Source: Yoonia litorea (lineage in GTDB: Bacteria; Pseudomonadota; Alphaproteobacteria; Rhodobacterales; Rhodobacteraceae). From it: a stretch of DNA of 64,000 bases. The notes beneath the pieces are model-generated. The model saw nothing but the letters and a program-made list of their open reading frames with translations, did no database searches and was not told the origin of the DNA. A program made the translations under genes and the position numbers. This document shows positions 17,176 to 26,667 of this stretch, piece after piece. Positions within the stretch are counted from its first letter, which is position 1, and each line of letters opens with the position of its first letter. Location of the stretch: NCBI RefSeq assembly GCF_900114675.1, contig NZ_FOZM01000001.1, forward strand, positions 1,798,001 through 1,862,000, given 5' to 3'.

Positions 17176-18476
17176 CAGGCAAGCCCCTCCAGAATAAGTG
17201 GCCCGCGCGTAGTCGCCTCACCGATGGTGAAGGCAGCGCGCACCTTTTCTGCCACCGATATTGCCGTATCCTCGTCAGCCGCATGAAGCACACAGAGCGG
17301 ATCACCCCGGTTCACATGTGCGCCCAAACCAATAACGTCGCTGAGCCCCACCGAGGGATCAATCTTATCGGTTTCGACCTGTCGTCCGCCGCCTAAAGCC
17401 ACGACGGCAAGGCCGAGGGCTTCTCCGTTGATGGCGCTGATATGCCCGCTCGTTGCGGCCGTGACCTCACCGACGATTGGCGCTTTGGGAAGATGGGTCG
17501 GCCAATCCTGCGCCATGTCTGGCGGTCCACCCATTGCGGCGATCATATGCGCAAAACGCTCCATCGCCGCGCCAGAGCGCAATGCATCTTTGACTTTCCG
17601 ACCAGCGACAGGGTTGTCCTCGCCTTGCATCATCAGCAACTGCGTGCAGAGCGCGACCGTCAGTTCATAAAGGCGTGGCGCGGCATCTGTGTTCCCGGAC
17701 AGCACTTCCATGCAGACGGCAACCTCAAGCGCATTGCCCAGGGCTGGCGCCAGCGGTTCATTCATGTCTGTGATCAGGCCAGCGGTCCGGCACCCTGCCC
17801 CATTAGCCGTCGTCACAAGCGCCTGCGCAAGCGCGATCGCGTTTTGCGGGGTTTTCATAAACGCGCCTGTCCCGCATTTGATATCCAGAACAAGACTGTT
17901 GAGACCGGCTGCCAGCTTCTTTGAGAGGATCGAGGCTGTGATGAGGTCAACGCTTTCAACCGTCGAGGTCACATCGCGCACCGCATAAAGACGGCGGTCC
18001 GCTGGTGCAATCCGGCTAGTGGCGCTCACGATAGCGCAGCCGACTTCGCGCGTGATTAGGCGCAACTGTTGCTCGGACACGTTGATATTGACGCCCGGGA
18101 TCGCCTCAAGCTTGTCGAGCGTGCCGCCGGTGTGACCAAGGCCCCTGCCTGAAATCATCGGCACATAGGCACCGCAAGCCGCCAAGACCGGCGCGAGGAT
18201 CAGCGACACACAATCGCCAACGCCACCAGTTGAATGCTTATCGAGAACCGGACCCGGCAGGTCCCAGCGCAAGACATCGCCGCTGTCGCGCATCCCTTCG
18301 GTCAGTGCAATCCGCCCCTGTTCGTCCAAACCATTGAGGACAACCGCCATCGCAAATGCACCAGCCTGCGCATCGCTGACAGACTTGTCTGCCAAACCAC
18401 GCGCAAACCACGCCAGTTCCTCTGGTGAAGGCGTCTTGTGGTCGCGGACCGCAGCTATGATGGCTCTGGCATCCAC
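17175..18476 (-). CDS. deoA: Thymidine phosphorylase
   Basis: Phosphorolysis of thymidine to thymine and deoxyribose 1-phosphate. 433 aa with the phosphate-binding KHSTGGVGD motif and the family signature around SGRGLGHTGGTLDKLEAI, followed by the C-terminal alpha/beta domain. Start at ATG 18476, four bases behind the cdd stop; stop overlaps the deoB start. The neighbourhood fixes the role as catabolic salvage. Confidence 0.97.
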   Translation of the reverse strand: MDARAIIAAVRDHKTPSPEELAWFARGLADKSVSDAQAGAFAMAVVLNGLDEQGRIALTEGMRDSGDVLRWDLPGPVLDKHSTGGVGDCVSLILAPVLAACGAYVPMISGRGLGHTGGTLDKLEAIPGVNINVSEQQLRLITREVGCAIVSATSRIAPADRRLYAVRDVTSTVESVDLITASILSKKLAAGLNSLVLDIKCGTGAFMKTPQNAIALAQALVTTANGAGCRTAGLITDMNEPLAPALGNALEVAVCMEVLSGNTDAAPRLYELTVALCTQLLMMQGEDNPVAGRKVKDALRSGAAMERFAHMIAAMGGPPDMAQDWPTHLPKAPIVGEVTAATSGHISAINGEALGLAVVALGGGRQVETDKIDPSVGLSDVIGLGAHVNRGDPLCVLHAADEDTAISVAEKVRAAFTIGEATTRGPLILEGLA

Positions 18477-18480
18477 GAGG

Positions 18481-18873
18481 CTAGACGCGGCTCATGTAAT
18501 CCGCGTCAAAGCTGCCGGGAAGCAGCGCTGCGACGGTCGTTTGATGGACCACACCGTCAGTCGTTGCCAGTGTCACCCTAACGTCTCCTGACGCGAACTC
18601 GGCGATTTTCTGACGGCATCCGCCGCATGGGCTGACAGGCTTGGGACTATCTGCGATCACGGCGATTTCGGTTATGCTGGTATCCCCGCCAGCGACCATC
18701 GCTGCGATGGCACCGGCTTCGGCACAGGTCCCCTCCGGATATGCCACGTTTTCGACGTTGCAGCCCAAATACACCTTTCCTGACCCGGCAATCAGTGCCG
18801 CACCCACCTTGAACTTCGAATATGGCGCATGCGCATTTTCACGCACCCGACGTGCGTCCTCGACCAGCGACAT
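18481..18873 (-). CDS. cdd: Cytidine deaminase
   Basis: Zinc-dependent deamination of cytidine and deoxycytidine. 130 aa, the short tetrameric type. Zinc site residues are in GTCAEAGAI (Cys as first ligand, then catalytic Glu) and SPCGGCRQ (two Cys). ATG 18873 is preceded by an excellent AAGGAGG site, which rules out the longer upstream frame. First gene of the salvage operon, divergent from the DUF3072 gene; a TTGACG element read on the minus strand near 18975 could be its -35 box. Confidence 0.95.
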   Translation of the reverse strand: MSLVEDARRVRENAHAPYSKFKVGAALIAGSGKVYLGCNVENVAYPEGTCAEAGAIAAMVAGGDTSITEIAVIADSPKPVSPCGGCRQKIAEFASGDVRVTLATTDGVVHQTTVAALLPGSFDADYMSRV

Positions 18874-18992
18874 CAATGGCCTCCTTGATTGATCCGCACA
18901 GATTGTCCGCAGGCGCTGGCGGATGCAAGCCTGCCCAAGGAACCGCTGACGCACTTTTTGCGTTGAAACTGTAACGTCAACGGAGATGAAAT

Positions 18993-19193
18993 ATGTCGAC
19001 ACCTACAAAACCTATCCAAGATCCTGCCGAGGTCATCACCCCAAACAGTGCCGAGGCGACAATGACCGGCGATCAGGCTGACAAGCTGCGCGCATTGTGT
19101 GAGGCAACCGGCGAGCCATTTGATGACACGCTGAGCCAGGCACAGGCGGCAAAGCGGATCGCTGCGTTGAGCGAGATTGCAGAAAGCAACTAA
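18993..19193 (+). CDS. DUF3072 domain protein
   Basis: 66-aa soluble acidic protein of unknown function. MTGDQADKLRALCEATGEPFDDTLSQAQAAKRIAAL (positions about 24-59) fits the DUF3072 pattern, a short helical unit also found in SAP-like and DUF3072 proteins. ATG 18993 follows GGAGATGAAAT. It stands alone, and its stop overlaps the convergent cupin gene stop by a few bases. Confidence 0.85.
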   Translation: MSTPTKPIQDPAEVITPNSAEATMTGDQADKLRALCEATGEPFDDTLSQAQAAKRIAALSEIAESN

Positions 19194-20284
19194 CGATCAG
19201 AAATCGTCTCAAACGCGCCGGACAAGGTGACTTCAAGCAGTTCAAGATCGTCAGTCGGATCTGAATAGCGTGTGCGCATGCCCGGCGGGATGACAAACGC
19301 ATCACCGGGTGAAAGGGAAAACGGCTCTTTGCCTTCTCCCTCGAGCGTCATGCTCCCTTCCATCACAAAGGTAAAATGGATGTCAGCGTCGTGTTGTGCC
19401 CAAGTGGTCTTGCCGTCCCCCTTCCGCAGAACATTCACCCCCGCAACATTCCTTGTATTTGCTGCGATCGTTGTGTCCCGAGCCACAAAGCCGCTCAGCC
19501 TTGACGGGGTCCAAACGGCATCTTTGACTTGATTGAAAACGAACTTCTGACCCTGCCACTCTCGATCTGGACGCAGATGAGGCGTTGGCAAGCTCATCTC
19601 ATGGTCGATCTCCGTGATATGCTCCGCCGGAACACCGATTTCGATCACTTCGATCCCGTCTGAAGCCTCCAAAACGCGGTGCCGGATTTCTGGAGGCTGA
19701 ATAAAGCAGTCGCCAGCGGTCAGGCGGAGCGGCGGGCCCTGATCCTCGTAAACAACGTCGACCCAGCCGCGATAGCAAAAGATGAGTTGGAAACCGACCT
19801 TGTGAAAGTGGACCATATCCGGCACCGGCCCACCGTCAGGGATACGGATATGGCTGGCGATGATTGAACCGCCCAACCGGTTTGGGATCAGGTCGCGGTA
19901 ATGCATGCCCGCACGACCAATGACCCAAGGCGCTTGATCAGCCAACCTGCGGACAACAAACGCATGTTCGGTCTCAGGCAGCTCCAGCGGCGGGTTCAGC
20001 GGATGGACCTCCACGCGTGTGCCACCAGGCGACGTCAAAACCTGCTGTCCGTCGGCGAATTCCTGACGGTCAGTCAGGATGCGCAGTATGCCCGGTGCAC
20101 CACCCACCGTCTGATCTAGGCGCACACGTAACCCGTGACCGGAATAGACCGCAACCGTCGGATCGTCAGCCGGGTAAATCATATCTAGCCGCATCCCCAG
20201 GACAGATCCGAAGAACCCGAGATCGGATTTGAGATCAACCGTCGGCAGGCAAACTTCGGCGCGAATATCGTCAGAATGTTCCAT
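19190..20284 (-). CDS. VOC (glyoxalase) plus bicupin fusion protein
   Basis: 364 aa. The N-terminal ~110 residues look like a vicinal-oxygen-chelate module (LPTVDLKSDLGFFGSVLGM, then a strand-rich half), followed by two cupin barrels: one with MVHFHKVGFQLIFCYRGWVDVVYEDQ, the second with WAQHDADIHFTFVMEGSMTLEGEG and the GDAFVIPPGM motif. Histidines and Glu/Asp suitable for metal binding are visible in both cupins. I start at ATG 20284 (GACAGGG upstream); ATG 20320 is possible. Function unknown; a small-molecule dioxygenase or isomerase is a guess. Divergent from maeB. Confidence 0.8.
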   Translation of the reverse strand: MEHSDDIRAEVCLPTVDLKSDLGFFGSVLGMRLDMIYPADDPTVAVYSGHGLRVRLDQTVGGAPGILRILTDRQEFADGQQVLTSPGGTRVEVHPLNPPLELPETEHAFVVRRLADQAPWVIGRAGMHYRDLIPNRLGGSIIASHIRIPDGGPVPDMVHFHKVGFQLIFCYRGWVDVVYEDQGPPLRLTAGDCFIQPPEIRHRVLEASDGIEVIEIGVPAEHITEIDHEMSLPTPHLRPDREWQGQKFVFNQVKDAVWTPSRLSGFVARDTTIAANTRNVAGVNVLRKGDGKTTWAQHDADIHFTFVMEGSMTLEGEGKEPFSLSPGDAFVIPPGMRTRYSDPTDDLELLEVTLSGAFETISDR

Positions 20285-20331
20285 AGCCGATACCCTGTCT
20301 TTGCACGGAATGAATTGCAAGATCGGGCGAT

Positions 20332-20347
20332 CCGTGATTAATCACGG
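20332..20347. promoter_or_regulatory. Perfect 16-bp palindrome in the cupin-maeB divergent region
   Basis: CCGTGATTAATCACGG, a perfect inverted repeat with an AT centre, of the kind bound by dimeric helix-turn-helix repressors such as GntR or MarR members. It is 48 bp from the cupin gene start and about 60 bp from maeB, so it could serve either. Confidence 0.5.
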
Positions 20348-20372
20348 CGACGGCTTCCGTTGGGGAAAGAAA

Positions 20373-20392
20373 ATGGTTTAATATTAAACCAT
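20373..20392. promoter_or_regulatory. Perfect 20-bp palindrome just upstream of maeB
   Basis: ATGGTTTAATATTAAACCAT reads the same on both strands. It ends 3 bp before the CTGGAGG/GGAGGAA ribosome site of maeB, a position where a bound protein would block transcription or where an RNA hairpin would hide the site. The regulator is not recognised. Confidence 0.55.
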
Positions 20393-20406
20393 CTGGAGGA
20401 ACAAGC

Positions 20407-22686
20407 ATGAGCGACGATACCAAAGACAGTTTCAGACAGGCGGCGCTTGACTATCATAAGTTCCCGAAACCCGGAAAACTTGAAATTCGCGCAACAAAAC
20501 CGATGGCGAACGGGCGCGATCTGGCGCGCGCTTATTCACCCGGCGTGGCCGAAGCCTGCATCGAAATCAAGGACACACCAGACGCAGCCAGAGACTACAC
20601 AGCACGCGGCAACCTCGTCGCGGTCGTCACGAATGGTTCTGCGGTTCTGGGTCTGGGCAACATCGGTGCGTTGGCCTCGAAACCCGTGATGGAGGGTAAG
20701 GCCGTTCTGTTCAAGAAATTCGCCAATATCGATTGCTTCGATATCGAATTGAACGAACCTGACCCTGAAAAGCTGGCTGACATTGTCTGCGCGCTTGAGC
20801 CGACGTTCGGTGCAATCAATCTTGAAGATATCAAAGCCCCGGACTGTTTTATCGTGGAAAAGATCTGTCGTGAGCGGATGAATATTCCTGTGTTCCATGA
20901 CGATCAGCACGGCACCGCGATCGTTGTCGGCGCTGCCGCTTTGAATGCCCTGAAAATTGCTGGCAAGTCCTTTGAGGACATCAAGATCGTCAGCACAGGG
21001 GGTGGTGCGGCCGGGATCGCCTGCCTGAATATGCTCCTTAAACTCGGGGTTCAGCGCAAAAACGTCTACCTCTGCGACATCGAGGGCCTGGTTTATAAGG
21101 GCCGCGAAAAGGATATGACACCGCAGAAGGCGGAATATGCGCAAGGCACAACGCCAGCCTCCCTTGATGACGTCATCGCGGGCGCGGATCTTTTTCTCGG
21201 ATTGTCCGGCCCGGGTGTTCTGAAACCCGAGATGGTCAAAAAGATGGCCGAGCGGCCCATCATCTTTGCGCTGGCCAATCCGAACCCCGAAATCGACCCT
21301 GACGATGCGCGCGAGGCCAGCCCCGGTGCGATCATCGCGACCGGACGCAGTGACTTCCCCAATCAGGTCAACAACGTCCTGTGCTTTCCTTTCATCTTCC
21401 GGGGCGCGCTTGATGCAGGCGCGACAGAGATCAACGATGACATGAAGATCGCGTGTGTCGAAGGGATCGCCGCGCTTGCCCGCGCGACAACCAGCGCAGA
21501 GGCCGCTGCGGCCTATCAAGGCGAACAACTGACCTTCGGGCCTGATTATCTGATCCCCAAGCCTTTCGATCCGCGACTGATGGGCGTCGTTGCAAGTGCT
21601 GTTGCCGGGGCTGCCGTTGAAACGGGTGTAGCCAAGCGCCCGATTGCCGACATCAAGGCTTATAAGGACGCTCTGGATGGTTCGGTTTTCAAATCGGCGA
21701 TGATCATGCGCCCGGTCTTTGACGCGGCAAGGACCGCCGAACGCACGATCGTCTTTGCCGAAGGCGAGGATGAACGTGTGCTGCGAGCCTCGCAAGCGAT
21801 GATTGAGGAAACAACGGATACGCCCATCCTGATTGGCCGCCCGGACGTAATTGAGCGTCGCTGCGAACGCGCCGGCCTGACCATCCGGCCCGGCGTCGAT
21901 TTCAGCATCGTCAATCCTGAGAATGACCCGCGCTACCGCGACTACTGGGGCACATACCATGATCTGATGGCCCGCAAGGGGGTCACGCCCGATCTTGCAA
22001 AGGCGATCATGCGCACCAACACCACGGCAATTGCGGCTGTGATGGTCCACCGCGGCGAAGCTGAAAGCATGATCTGCGGGACCTTTGGTCAATTCCTGTG
22101 GCATCTGAACTACGCCTGCCAGATCCTCGGGACAGAGACCTTCCATCCTGTCGGTGCTCTGTCACTGATGATCCTTGAGGATGGCCCACTGTTTGTTGCC
22201 GACACACAGGTCCATGCCGAGCCGACACCGCAGCAGATTGCCGAAACCGTTGTTGGTGCTGCACGGCACGTCCGCCGCTTTGGGGTCGAGCCGAAGATCG
22301 CCCTGTGCTCACACAGCCAGTTCGGCAACCTCGACACCGACAGTGGCCGCCGGATGCGCGAGGCGATGGCAATTCTGGACAGCGCACCGCGCGATTTCGC
22401 CTATGAAGGCGAGATGCACGTTGATGCCGCTCTGGATGTTGAACTCCGCAACCGCGTGTTTCCTGCCGCACATTTGCCAGGTGCCGCAAACACACTGATT
22501 TTTGCAAATACCGATGCCGCATCAGGGGTGCGCAACATCCTCAAGATGAAAGGCGGCGGTCTGGAGGTCGGGCCGATCCTGATGGGCATGGGCAACCGCT
22601 GCCACGTGGTGACGCCCTCTATCACGGCGCGCGGTCTGCTGAATATGTGTGCCGTTGCAGGGACACCTGTCGCCCACTACGGATAG
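20407..22686 (+). CDS. maeB: NADP-dependent malic enzyme (malic/phosphotransacetylase-like fusion)
   Basis: Oxidative decarboxylation of malate to pyruvate, producing NADPH. 759 aa, the MaeB length: N-terminal malic domain (Tyr in [33 protein letters not shown]), NAD(P)-binding domain ([11 protein letters not shown]) up to about residue 430, and a C-terminal phosphotransacetylase-like domain that is regulatory rather than catalytic in characterised MaeB proteins. ATG 20407 follows GGAGGAACAAGC. The two palindromes upstream suggest transcriptional control. Its role during growth on fatty acids or propionate would be to drain C4 acids to pyruvate. Confidence 0.96.
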   Translation: MSDDTKDSFRQAALDYHKFPKPGKLEIRATKPMANGRDLARAYSPGVAEACIEIKDTPDAARDYTARGNLVAVVTNGSAVLGLGNIGALASKPVMEGKAVLFKKFANIDCFDIELNEPDPEKLADIVCALEPTFGAINLEDIKAPDCFIVEKICRERMNIPVFHDDQHGTAIVVGAAALNALKIAGKSFEDIKIVSTGGGAAGIACLNMLLKLGVQRKNVYLCDIEGLVYKGREKDMTPQKAEYAQGTTPASLDDVIAGADLFLGLSGPGVLKPEMVKKMAERPIIFALANPNPEIDPDDAREASPGAIIATGRSDFPNQVNNVLCFPFIFRGALDAGATEINDDMKIACVEGIAALARATTSAEAAAAYQGEQLTFGPDYLIPKPFDPRLMGVVASAVAGAAVETGVAKRPIADIKAYKDALDGSVFKSAMIMRPVFDAARTAERTIVFAEGEDERVLRASQAMIEETTDTPILIGRPDVIERRCERAGLTIRPGVDFSIVNPENDPRYRDYWGTYHDLMARKGVTPDLAKAIMRTNTTAIAAVMVHRGEAESMICGTFGQFLWHLNYACQILGTETFHPVGALSLMILEDGPLFVADTQVHAEPTPQQIAETVVGAARHVRRFGVEPKIALCSHSQFGNLDTDSGRRMREAMAILDSAPRDFAYEGEMHVDAALDVELRNRVFPAAHLPGAANTLIFANTDAASGVRNILKMKGGGLEVGPILMGMGNRCHVVTPSITARGLLNMCAVAGTPVAHYG

Positions 22687-22786
22687 TCAAAAATTTTACT
22701 CCCCACCCCTTGGCCCAGCTTGTTTTCCTTGCTGGTCGTTTGCGCGCGGCGTAACACATTCGCGCAAGACCATTGGGAGGGATATC

Positions 22787-24679
22787 ATGGGATACGCAGA
22801 GGTTTACGCAGCCGCAAAATCAGACCCAGAAGGGTTCTGGATGGAACAGGCCAAGGCGATTGACTGGGACGAGGCACCGACGAAAGCGCTGCATGATGCG
22901 AATGCCCCTCTCTACGAATGGTTCAAAGACGCAAAGGTGAACACCTGCTACAACGCTGTTGATCGGCACGTTGAAAACGGTCGAGGCGATCAGGCGGCCA
23001 TCATCTATGACAGCCCCGTCACCGACACCAAAGAAACGATCACATACGCCGAGTTGCAAAAACGCGTCTCATCTCTTGCCGGCGCACTCAAGGCCAAAGG
23101 CGTGACCAAGGGTGATCGCGTCATCATCTACATGCCAATGATACCGCAAGCGCTGGAAGCGATGCTGGCTTGCGCACGGCTTGGCGCGATCCATTCTGTC
23201 GTGTTTGGCGGATTTGCTGCAAACGAGCTTGCGGTCCGCATTGATGACGCCACGCCGAAGGCCATTATCGCAGGCTCCTGCGGGATCGAGCCGGGCCGCG
23301 TTGTCCAGTACAAGCCTCTTCTGGATGGTGCGATCGAGCTTGCGACGCACAAACCCGATTTCTGCGTCATCTATCAAAGAGAGCCGGAAATCGCACCACT
23401 GACACCCGGCCGCGACTTTGACTGGCACGAAGTCCAATCCGACGTTGCTCCGGCTGACTGCGTTCCCGTCGAAGGCGACCACCCTGCCTATATCCTCTAC
23501 ACATCCGGCACCACCGGCGCGCCCAAGGGCGTCGTTCGTCCGACCGCTGGTCATCTGGTGGCGCTCAACTGGTCAATGAAAGCGATCTACAACATCGATC
23601 CCGGAGAGGTATTCTGGGCGGCCTCCGACGTGGGCTGGGTCGTGGGCCATTCCTACATCTGCTACGGGCCTTTGATTGCTGGCAACACCACCATCGTCTT
23701 TGAAGGCAAGCCCGTGGGCACACCTGACGCGGGCACGTTCTGGCGTGTCATCGACGAGCACAAGGTCAAATCCTTCTTTACTGCCCCGACCGCTTTCCGG
23801 GCCATCAAGCGCGACGATCCAGAAGGCAAATTGATCGAAAACTATGATATCTCGCACCTGCGTGCGCTCTATCTTGCCGGTGAACGCGCCGACCCTGACA
23901 CCATCGAATGGGCCCAGCGCGTGATGGGTGTGCCGGTCTACGATCACTGGTGGCAGACAGAAACCGGGTGGAGCATCGCTGGCAACCCCGCAGGGATCGA
24001 ACCTCTCCCCGTCAAGATCGGTTCACCGACGGTCGCGATGCCGGGTTATGACGTGCAAATCCTCGATGAAGCAGGTCACCCGATGCCCGCAGGGGAACTT
24101 GGGGCGATTGCTGTCAAACTACCGCTGCCACCAGGCACACTTCCAACGCTCTGGAATGCCGAAGAGCGGTTCAAGAAGAGTTATCTCAACACCTTCCCCG
24201 GCTATTATGAGACCGGCGATGCAGGGATGATCGACGAAGATGGCTACCTTTACATCATGGCGCGCACTGACGACGTGATCAACGTCGCAGGCCACCGCCT
24301 TTCGACCGGTCAGATGGAAGAGGTCATCGCAGGTCACCCCGACGTGGCCGAGTGTGCTGTGATCGGTGTGACTGACGCGCTCAAGGGACAATTGCCCATG
24401 GGCTTTGTATGCCTGAACAAAGGGTGCGACCGCGCTGATGATATGATCAAGGCCGAGGTGGTCAAACGCGTGAGAGACACCATCGGTCCGGTAGCTGCGT
24501 TCAAGTTGGTCGCTGTTGTCGACCGCTTGCCCAAGACACGTTCCGGCAAAATCCTGCGCGCAACCATGGTAAAGATCGCCGACAATGAAGAATTCAAGAT
24601 GCCGGCGACGATTGATGATCCCGCCATTCTTGATGAAATCAAAGAGGCATTGGTCCCGATGGGGTATGCGGGCGCCTAG
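22787..24679 (+). CDS. prpE: Propionyl-CoA synthetase
   Basis: Activates propionate to propionyl-CoA with ATP. 630 aa, acetyl-CoA synthetase-like ANL enzyme: phosphate loop YTSGTTGAPKGV, the acyl-pocket region YDHWWQTETGW, the YETGDAG hinge and C-terminal KTRSGKILR holding the catalytic, acetylatable Lys. The PrpE-like HLVALNWSMKAIYNI segment and length separate it from Acs. ATG 22787 has a GGGAGGGA ribosome site. It follows maeB by about 100 bp and fits with mce and meaB elsewhere in the window as part of propionate use. Confidence 0.92.
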   Translation: MGYAEVYAAAKSDPEGFWMEQAKAIDWDEAPTKALHDANAPLYEWFKDAKVNTCYNAVDRHVENGRGDQAAIIYDSPVTDTKETITYAELQKRVSSLAGALKAKGVTKGDRVIIYMPMIPQALEAMLACARLGAIHSVVFGGFAANELAVRIDDATPKAIIAGSCGIEPGRVVQYKPLLDGAIELATHKPDFCVIYQREPEIAPLTPGRDFDWHEVQSDVAPADCVPVEGDHPAYILYTSGTTGAPKGVVRPTAGHLVALNWSMKAIYNIDPGEVFWAASDVGWVVGHSYICYGPLIAGNTTIVFEGKPVGTPDAGTFWRVIDEHKVKSFFTAPTAFRAIKRDDPEGKLIENYDISHLRALYLAGERADPDTIEWAQRVMGVPVYDHWWQTETGWSIAGNPAGIEPLPVKIGSPTVAMPGYDVQILDEAGHPMPAGELGAIAVKLPLPPGTLPTLWNAEERFKKSYLNTFPGYYETGDAGMIDEDGYLYIMARTDDVINVAGHRLSTGQMEEVIAGHPDVAECAVIGVTDALKGQLPMGFVCLNKGCDRADDMIKAEVVKRVRDTIGPVAAFKLVAVVDRLPKTRSGKILRATMVKIADNEEFKMPATIDDPAILDEIKEALVPMGYAGA

Positions 24680-24727
24680 GACAGCAGCACTGCTAGAAAA
24701 CCGCTGACACAAAGCTAGGTCAGGATC

Positions 24728-25264
24728 ATGCGCATGATCCTGACCTTATTATTTTTGGCAACAACAGCCGGAGCGGACCCGATGCTGATCGAAGACTTTG
24801 GCCAAGATGCGACAGAGCGGTGGGGTTACACCAGCGACCGTGTCATGGGTGGCGTGTCGGATGGGCAGGCCGGGCTTGGCCGCGATGGTGATCTGGAATT
24901 CGCGCAGTTGCGCGGTCAGGTCAGCACCGCCAATAACGGCGGGTTCATCCAGATCCGCACGAACCTTTCGTCGCCCTTGCCGGAAGCCGCCACAGGTTTG
25001 GCCTTGAGGGTCAGGGGGAACGGTGCGCGCTACTACGTGCATCTGCGCCCCGATACCGCGCGGCGGCCGTGGCAGTTCTATCAAGCCGCATTTGACACCA
25101 CTGAGGCGTGGGCCGAGGTGCGCATCCCCTGGGCAGCCTTCCGCCCACAAGGCGGACTTCAAGCACAATTCCGCCCGTCCGATATCCGAAGTCTTGGCAT
25201 CGTCGCCTACGGCGCCGATTATGAGGCGGCGCTGGATGTGGATTGGATTTCAACCACCGACTAA
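24728..25264 (+). CDS. CIA30 family protein, predicted secreted
   Basis: 178 aa. Residues 1-16 (MRMILTLLFLATTAGA) form a signal peptide; the rest is a galactose-binding-like beta sandwich matching the CIA30/NDUFAF1 family (LIEDFGQ, WGYTSDRVMGGVSDG, RVRGNGARYYVHLRP). In mitochondria the family helps assemble complex I, but bacterial members in the periplasm have no proven role. Its stop lies 23 bp before the next small membrane-protein gene. Confidence 0.88.
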   Translation: MRMILTLLFLATTAGADPMLIEDFGQDATERWGYTSDRVMGGVSDGQAGLGRDGDLEFAQLRGQVSTANNGGFIQIRTNLSSPLPEAATGLALRVRGNGARYYVHLRPDTARRPWQFYQAAFDTTEAWAEVRIPWAAFRPQGGLQAQFRPSDIRSLGIVAYGADYEAALDVDWISTTD

Positions 25265-25287
25265 GCGCTTGACTAGAGGCAAGCGGG

Positions 25288-25710
25288 TTGCGGCAGTTGA
25301 AGGACATACTTCGTGGGTGTTTCGCCACCTATGTGGCTGGCACTGCACTGCTTTTTGTGGCGGAAATCCCTGCAGCGATTATGGGCAACGCCATCTTTGG
25401 GCTGACAGAAAGCCTTTTCATACTTGTGTTCTACGGCGCGCTCCTCGCGGCACTTCTGACGCTGATCATTCTTGCCATCTGGCTGTGCTTGGCCTTTTTG
25501 CAGATACAGGTCCTTTTCCCCGTCGCCCCATTGGTAGCGGCCGTCCTCATCAGTCTGCCAATGACAGCAGAGGCCGGTGTTCCGGGGTTCCTGTTAGGTG
25601 TCTTCTTTGGTGCGCTTGCCGGGGTCCATTTCTGGTTCTGGGCATTTGGAACGGTCTGGCGGCAAGAGATGCGCTTTGGCGCGACAAGCAGTCTCGATCA
25701 GGTTGAGTAA
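25288..25710 (+). CDS. Small integral membrane protein, unknown
   Basis: 140 aa, about four hydrophobic segments (TYVAGTALLFVAEIPAAIMG, LFILVFYGALLAALLTLIIL, and two later ones) separated by short polar turns. No family recognised. The likely start is a TTG at 25288 with no later ATG before the first helix; a GTG inside the first helix is less likely. The ribosome site is weak. Convergent with nadK, 8 bp apart. Confidence 0.65.
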   Translation: MRQLKDILRGCFATYVAGTALLFVAEIPAAIMGNAIFGLTESLFILVFYGALLAALLTLIILAIWLCLAFLQIQVLFPVAPLVAAVLISLPMTAEAGVPGFLLGVFFGALAGVHFWFWAFGTVWRQEMRFGATSSLDQVE

Positions 25711-25717
25711 GCAAGCC

Positions 25718-26482
25718 TCAGGCGAACTGTTCCCTGATCAACCGTTCCTCCAGCCCGTGGCCGGGATCAAAAAGAATGCGATGCCGGATGCTGGGCTCAG
25801 ACCGGATTTCGACGCTCACAACATCGCGTACCGACTTACCATCCGCGTCGGCCATCACGGGCCGTTTGGTGGGATTGATCACGTCGAGCCGGACGACTGC
25901 CCTCTTGGGAAGCAATGCACCACGCCAGCGCCTTGGTCTGAAGGCGGCCATAGCGGTCAACGCCAAAACGTCAGAGCCAATCGGCAAGATGGGTCCATGC
26001 GCCGAATAGTTATAGGCGGTCGATCCCGCAGGCGTCGCAACAAGCGCCCCGTCACAGACGAGTTCATCCATGCGGAGCCGGCCATCAATCGAAATCCGCA
26101 ACTTCGCCGCCTGAGGCCCGGCACGCAGAAGGCTCACCTCGTTGATCGCCAAGGCCTCATGCATCTCCCCATCCGCAGAAAGCGCTGTCATCCGCAGCGG
26201 GTTGATGACCTCTTCCTCGGCCTCATTCAGCCTTTCCTGCAAATCGTCCTGATGAAACTCATTCATCAAAAAGCCTACTGTGCCACGGTTCATCCCGTAG
26301 ACCGGCACATCAAGGCCCTGCGTGGCGTGCAGCGTCTGCAACATAAATCCGTCACCGCCCAATGCGACAATGACCTCCGCCTGTTCGGGCGGCACGTCAC
26401 CATGGCGCGCCGCCAGTGCTGCGCGCGCTTGCTCAGCAATCGGCACAGGACTGGCAACAAAGGCGATTCTGGAGCGTGGCAT
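25718..26482 (-). CDS. nadK: NAD kinase
   Basis: Phosphorylates NAD to NADP. 254 aa with [10 protein letters not shown] (the GGDG catalytic motif), the [10 protein letters not shown] substrate segment, and [16 protein letters not shown], the second conserved NadK region. ATG 26482 follows AAAAGGATTT; the longer frame to 26581 has no ribosome site. Divergent from glyA across 185 bp. Together with malic enzyme it concerns NADPH supply, though no operon link exists. Confidence 0.95.
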   Translation of the reverse strand: MPRSRIAFVASPVPIAEQARAALAARHGDVPPEQAEVIVALGGDGFMLQTLHATQGLDVPVYGMNRGTVGFLMNEFHQDDLQERLNEAEEEVINPLRMTALSADGEMHEALAINEVSLLRAGPQAAKLRISIDGRLRMDELVCDGALVATPAGSTAYNYSAHGPILPIGSDVLALTAMAAFRPRRWRGALLPKRAVVRLDVINPTKRPVMADADGKSVRDVVSVEIRSEPSIRHRILFDPGHGLEERLIREQFA

Positions 26483-26667
26483 CGCACGAAATCCTTTTGG
26501 TTCCGATACGTTGTGCGGTGATCGGACCCGAAACGCAAGGCGGCCATCGGAAACAGCCGATGACGTGCTCATAAACATCATGGTCGTTTTGATGCTTTAG
26601 CGTACGCATTTTCCGCGCTATGAGAGCGCCAGATATCATTCCTGCACTCGCAAAGAGGACTGCACCC

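Noticed and set aside
20536..22146. A 536-codon minus-strand open frame opposite maeB
   Set aside because: Shadow of maeB; its translation is rich in Arg, His and Cys and shows no family features.
26520..26600. Riboswitch ahead of glyA
   Set aside because: Only a small CATCGG/CCGATG hairpin is present; no glycine-riboswitch-like conserved core could be seen.
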